Shown piece by piece: positions 60,635 through 64,000 of a stretch of DNA of 64,000 nucleotides. The notes beneath the pieces were generated by a model. That model was given only the letters and a program-made list of their open reading frames with translations. It had not been told where the DNA came from and did no database searches. The number at the start of each line of letters is the position of its first letter. Positions within the stretch are counted from its first letter, which is position 1. Position numbers and translations under genes: made by a program. This DNA is from Pontibacter beigongshangensis (GTDB taxonomy: Bacteria; Bacteroidota; Bacteroidia; Cytophagales; Hymenobacteraceae): NCBI RefSeq assembly GCF_014332515.1, contig NZ_VFSD01000001.1, positions 434,001 to 498,000 on the forward strand, in the 5' to 3' direction.

Positions 60635-63600
60635 ATGCCTTCTACTTTTAAAATCTACTCTTCCTCTGCGGGGTCCGGTAAAACCTACCAACTGACCCTG
60701 GAGTACCTGAAGCTGGCGCTGCACACGCCCGACCCGGACTATTATCGCTCCATCCTGGCGATCACGTTTACCAACGATGCGGCAGCCGAGATGAAGGAGC
60801 GTATCCTGTCGGCGCTGCGCGGGTTTAACGATACTACCGCTACAGAGAAAGAGCTGGCTAAGAGTGAGCAACTTTTGGAGGCCGTAACAACAGTCCTTCA
60901 AAAAGAGAATCCGGAAGAAAGGCCTGATAAGGAAGAGGTGCGGCAGCGAGCAGGCAGACTGTTCCAGCAGATCCTGTACAACTACAGCGATTTCAGTGTG
61001 AGCACCATCGATAGCTTTGTGAACAAGATCGTGCAGGCCTTTACGCGGGAGTTGAACATTCCGCACAATTTTGAGGTAGACCTGGACTCGCAGACGCTGG
61101 TGGATACGGCTGTGCAACTGCTATTGGATAAGGTTACCAGCAGCAAGGGCGACCTGCTGTCGGAGACCCTGGAGCAGTATGCCTTAGAAAAAGCGCGTGA
61201 AGGCCGCAGCTGGAACACTTTGACTGACGATCTGTCTGACTTCGCTAAAAACCTGCTGAACGAGCAGGTGTACGAGGCCGTAACCGACCTGCAGGAGCTG
61301 ACGCTGGCCGATTTTAAAACCATCAAGGCGGAGTTGCTGCAAACGAAACAGCAGATTGAGGAGGCGGTGCAGGAGGCCGCGCAGCAGGGTTTGGCAGCCA
61401 TAGAGCAGGCCGGCCTCTCCCCTGCCGACTTTTACCAAAGCACACGCGGCATCTGTGGCTACTTCAGCAAATTTGCCCGCGAGGCAGATTTAAGTTACGG
61501 CAACAATTACGCCCGCCAGACGGTGGAGGACAACAAGTGGTACGCAGGCAAGGCATCCACGGCCACTAAGAGCCAGATCGACAGCATCAGCGGTCAGCTT
61601 TCGGAGCTGTACCTGCACATAGAGGAGATTAAAGAGAAATTTGCGCCAACAGCAGCCCTCATAAAGGCCGTGGTACCGCACCTGTACAAAATATCGGTGC
61701 TCAACGAACTGGAGAAATGCCTGCAGGAGATCAAGCTGGACAAGAACACGGTGCACATTTCGGAGTTCAACAAGCGCATTATCGACATTGTGCTGCAGGA
61801 GCCGGTGCCCTTTATTTATGAGCGACTGGGTGAGAAATATAACCACATCCTGATCGATGAGTTTCAGGACACCTCGGTGCTGCAGTGGAACAACCTGCTG
61901 CCGCTCGTGGACAACGCGCTGGCCTCCGGGCATTTCAGCATGGTGGTGGGCGATGCCAAGCAGGCCATTTACCGCTGGCGCGGGGGCGAAATGGAACAGA
62001 TACTGCACCTCTACAAGGGCAGCACCGAGCGCCTGTACCAGAACCGCCGGCACGGGCAGCTGGTGCGGGAGCGGTACGAATCGGTGAGCCACTCTTTGTT
62101 ACCTGCCAACCTGAATATCAATTACCGGAGCCGGGCCGAGATCATCGACTTCAACAACGAGCTCTTTACGTTTGTGAGTGAGCAGCACCAGGAGTATGAA
62201 ATGTTCGCCTCTATTTACGACGAGAGCTTCAGGCAGAAGGTACCGGCAGGCAGCAATAAAACCGGCGGGCATATCCAGATCATGTTCACGTACCCTGAGG
62301 ACGCCAACTTTAAATATGATTTCCGCTCCTGCGCCCGTACCGGAGAACTCTATGAGGGCTACACTCGCCCAGAGATCCTGAGTTACGACGAGAGCATGCT
62401 CAACATGGTGCTGCAACTGGTGCAGCAGGGCCTGCAGGATGGGTACGAACTAAAGGACATGGCCATCCTGTGCCGTACCAACAGCAAGAGCAAGCTGATC
62501 GCCAACTTCCTGAAAGAGCGCCGCTACGACATTATTTCGCAGGACTCGCTCTCGCTGCAGTTTGCCGAAGTCGTGAACCTGATCATCGCGCTTTTCAGGG
62601 TGTTTAACCGGCCAAACGACACGCTGGCGAAGTCGGAGGCACTGTACCTGGTGTGTGCCGTGGCGCTGGAGGTGATTCCGGACACACCCATGACGCAGCG
62701 CATCGCCGAAATTGCCAAGGCCCGGGATCCGCAGGCTTTTTATGACCAGCTGCGCGTGTTTGGTTTTGATGTGAAGGAGCGGGAAACCGGCAACCTCTCC
62801 ATCTACGAGCTCACGGAGCAGCTGATTCGAATATTCAAGCTCCTCGACCACAACAACGAATGCGAGTACCTGTTCCGGTTCCTGGACCTGGTGCTGGAGT
62901 ACAGCCTCAAAAACAGCAACAACCTCAACAATTTCCTGGCTTACTGGGATGTGCAGAAAGAGAAACTAAGCATCAACACGCCCAAAGAGCGGAACGCCAT
63001 TACCATCACCAGCATCCATAAATCCAAAGGGCTGGCCTACCCGATCGTGATCATACCGTTTGCCGACTGGAGCACCGAGCCCATGACCCGGGCGCTTATG
63101 TGGAGCCATTTGCCGGAGGAGGTGAGTGTGACAGGCAAGCTGCGCAGCGTGGCAGTTAACATAAGTTCTAAACTGGAGGCAACAGTGCTTGGCGCGCAGT
63201 ACCAGACGGAGATTGAGAAAACCTTTATCGAGAACCTGAACATGCTCTACGTGGCCCTGACCCGCCCCATCGACCGGCTCTACCTGATCGGCAACGGCAA
63301 AGACCTGCTGGAGGAGAAAAAAGCAGCCAGAGCCCTGGACGGTTCTGTCAAAAACATCAGTCACCTGCTTTACCGCTACCTGGTGCACAAGGAGCTGTGG
63401 CAGCCGGATCAGCTGTGTTACCAATTGGCCAGCGGAAACCAGCAGCAACAACAGCACACGCAGCTCGACAAGGACCACACCTACCACCTGGAGCACCTGG
63501 TCACTTCCGACTGGGCCTCGAGGTTGCACCTCAAACAGCACGCCAACAACGTGTTCGACTTTGAGACGCAGACAAAGCAGCGGGCTTTGAATAAAAAGCT

Positions 63601-64000
63601 GCACTACGCCCTCTCCCACCTGCTCAATGCCTCGCAGCTGGACCAGGTGCTGCGCCAGATGGTGAACGAAGGCATCATCAGCGAGCGCGAGAAACCAAAC
63701 CTGCGCAAGCGCCTGCAGCCCATTCTGGAGCACCCCAAGCTGCAGCACTACTTCTCCGAAAAAGTGGTGGTGGAACATGAAAAAGAGTTACTTGATGCCC
63801 GCGCCTACCTCTACAAACCCGACCGCGTGGTTTTTGACGGGGCGCAGGTAGTGCTGGTAGAGTTCAAGCTGCCCCCGCCCGAACCGGAGCACCGCAACAA
63901 GCTCGACCACTACGCCGTGCGTTTTAAGCAGCTGGGTTACGAGCAGGTGAAGTGTATCCTGTACTACTTCGATACGGAGCAGGTGCTGGAATGGGGCTAC
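60635..64000 (+). CDS. UvrD/AddA-like helicase-nuclease (partial, runs off the window)
   Basis: At least 1122 codons are open from the ATG at 60635 to the window end, with no stop reached. It is a superfamily-1A helicase: Walker A YSSSAGSGKT (about 8-17), AITFTNDAAAEMKERIL, SVSTIDSFV, Walker B LIDEFQDTS, GDAKQAIYRWRGG, TSIHKSKGLAYPIVI and the last helicase motif YVALTRPIDRLYLI. Near the end a PD-(D/E)XK nuclease core appears (KPDRVVFDGAQVVLVEFK), as in AddA/RecB proteins that resect double-strand breaks. The partner subunit gene would be expected beyond the right edge. Confidence 0.95.
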   Translation, partial: MPSTFKIYSSSAGSGKTYQLTLEYLKLALHTPDPDYYRSILAITFTNDAAAEMKERILSALRGFNDTTATEKELAKSEQLLEAVTTVLQKENPEERPDKEEVRQRAGRLFQQILYNYSDFSVSTIDSFVNKIVQAFTRELNIPHNFEVDLDSQTLVDTAVQLLLDKVTSSKGDLLSETLEQYALEKAREGRSWNTLTDDLSDFAKNLLNEQVYEAVTDLQELTLADFKTIKAELLQTKQQIEEAVQEAAQQGLAAIEQAGLSPADFYQSTRGICGYFSKFAREADLSYGNNYARQTVEDNKWYAGKASTATKSQIDSISGQLSELYLHIEEIKEKFAPTAALIKAVVPHLYKISVLNELEKCLQEIKLDKNTVHISEFNKRIIDIVLQEPVPFIYERLGEKYNHILIDEFQDTSVLQWNNLLPLVDNALASGHFSMVVGDAKQAIYRWRGGEMEQILHLYKGSTERLYQNRRHGQLVRERYESVSHSLLPANLNINYRSRAEIIDFNNELFTFVSEQHQEYEMFASIYDESFRQKVPAGSNKTGGHIQIMFTYPEDANFKYDFRSCARTGELYEGYTRPEILSYDESMLNMVLQLVQQGLQDGYELKDMAILCRTNSKSKLIANFLKERRYDIISQDSLSLQFAEVVNLIIALFRVFNRPNDTLAKSEALYLVCAVALEVIPDTPMTQRIAEIAKARDPQAFYDQLRVFGFDVKERETGNLSIYELTEQLIRIFKLLDHNNECEYLFRFLDLVLEYSLKNSNNLNNFLAYWDVQKEKLSINTPKERNAITITSIHKSKGLAYPIVIIPFADWSTEPMTRALMWSHLPEEVSVTGKLRSVAVNISSKLEATVLGAQYQTEIEKTFIENLNMLYVALTRPIDRLYLIGNGKDLLEEKKAARALDGSVKNISHLLYRYLVHKELWQPDQLCYQLASGNQQQQQHTQLDKDHTYHLEHLVTSDWASRLHLKQHANNVFDFETQTKQRALNKKLHYALSHLLNASQLDQVLRQMVNEGIISEREKPNLRKRLQPILEHPKLQHYFSEKVVVEHEKELLDARAYLYKPDRVVFDGAQVVLVEFKLPPPEPEHRNKLDHYAVRFKQLGYEQVKCILYYFDTEQVLEWGY

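Noticed and set aside
1..64000. Search for a defence system, prophage or biosynthetic cluster
   Set aside because: No restriction, CRISPR, toxin-antitoxin operon, phage structural or multi-domain synthase genes were recognised. Gene content is mostly housekeeping and envelope functions.

Overview
The window reads as one stretch of chromosome from a Bacteroidota bacterium, most like Cytophagales/Hymenobacteraceae (Pontibacter-like). The lineage is inferred from several things: two secreted proteins end in type IX secretion (T9SS) sorting tails, there is a TonB-dependent receptor with a carboxypeptidase-like N-terminal domain and an S46 dipeptidyl-peptidase, upstream regions carry the Bacteroidota -7 box TAnnTTTG, and Shine-Dalgarno sites are mostly absent. 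I see no phage, transposase, integrase or CRISPR array.

Layout. 1-16.4 kb: PaaE-type reductase, YceI protein, short GT35 alpha-glucan phosphorylase-like protein, PAS histidine kinase, a membrane protein, an ABC-F ATPase, a 2H phosphoesterase, a large-subunit catalase, a deoxyhypusine-synthase-like enzyme and hslV. 16.7-26.2 kb: a DUF2157/GDYXXLXY membrane pair, a small hypothetical gene, rpe with a TonB-dependent receptor, a T9SS subtilase, a lipoprotein and mnmA. 26.4-34.1 kb: a TrpF-like barrel, two paralogous secreted esterases, an acyltransferase, an outer-membrane barrel, an MBL hydrolase/patatin pair, accA and two tRNA-Asp genes. 34.3-41.3 kb: a MORN-like secreted protein, a PIN-PhoH ATPase, SRPBCC and YkvA proteins, a DPP11-type peptidase and a T9SS cupredoxin. 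41.8-47.5 kb: a complete RND efflux operon with a twin dyad operator. 48-56.5 kb: acyltransferase-3, an SDR, a nuclease-inhibitor (NuiA) homologue convergent with a DRGH nuclease lipoprotein, a CrtI-type desaturase, a YeeZ-like SDR, a BaiN/HI0933 flavoprotein and DUF2383. 57.3-64 kb: an RGG-tailed DEAD-box helicase, a hypothetical gene and a UvrD/AddA-like helicase-nuclease that runs off the end.

The most unusual signal is an intergenic repeat family: 22 copies at 20 loci, about one per 3 kb, in both orientations and never inside a gene. The core is AATTATTCTAATGAAAA followed by a GC palindrome around CCTCCGGAGG, and usually by a CTGCTGC-rich tail. Some copies look like bidirectional terminators. 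One locus is a two-armed 29-bp hairpin. One pair extends into a ~115-130 bp inverted repeat that brackets an esterase gene. Several copies lie beside locus-specific short 'word' repeats. Read from the internal ATG, many copies spell a signal-peptide-like leader. The NuiA/nuclease pair is the second system worth attention. A GT35 protein lacking the PLP lysine and a TrpF-like barrel lacking the catalytic cysteine are further anomalies.
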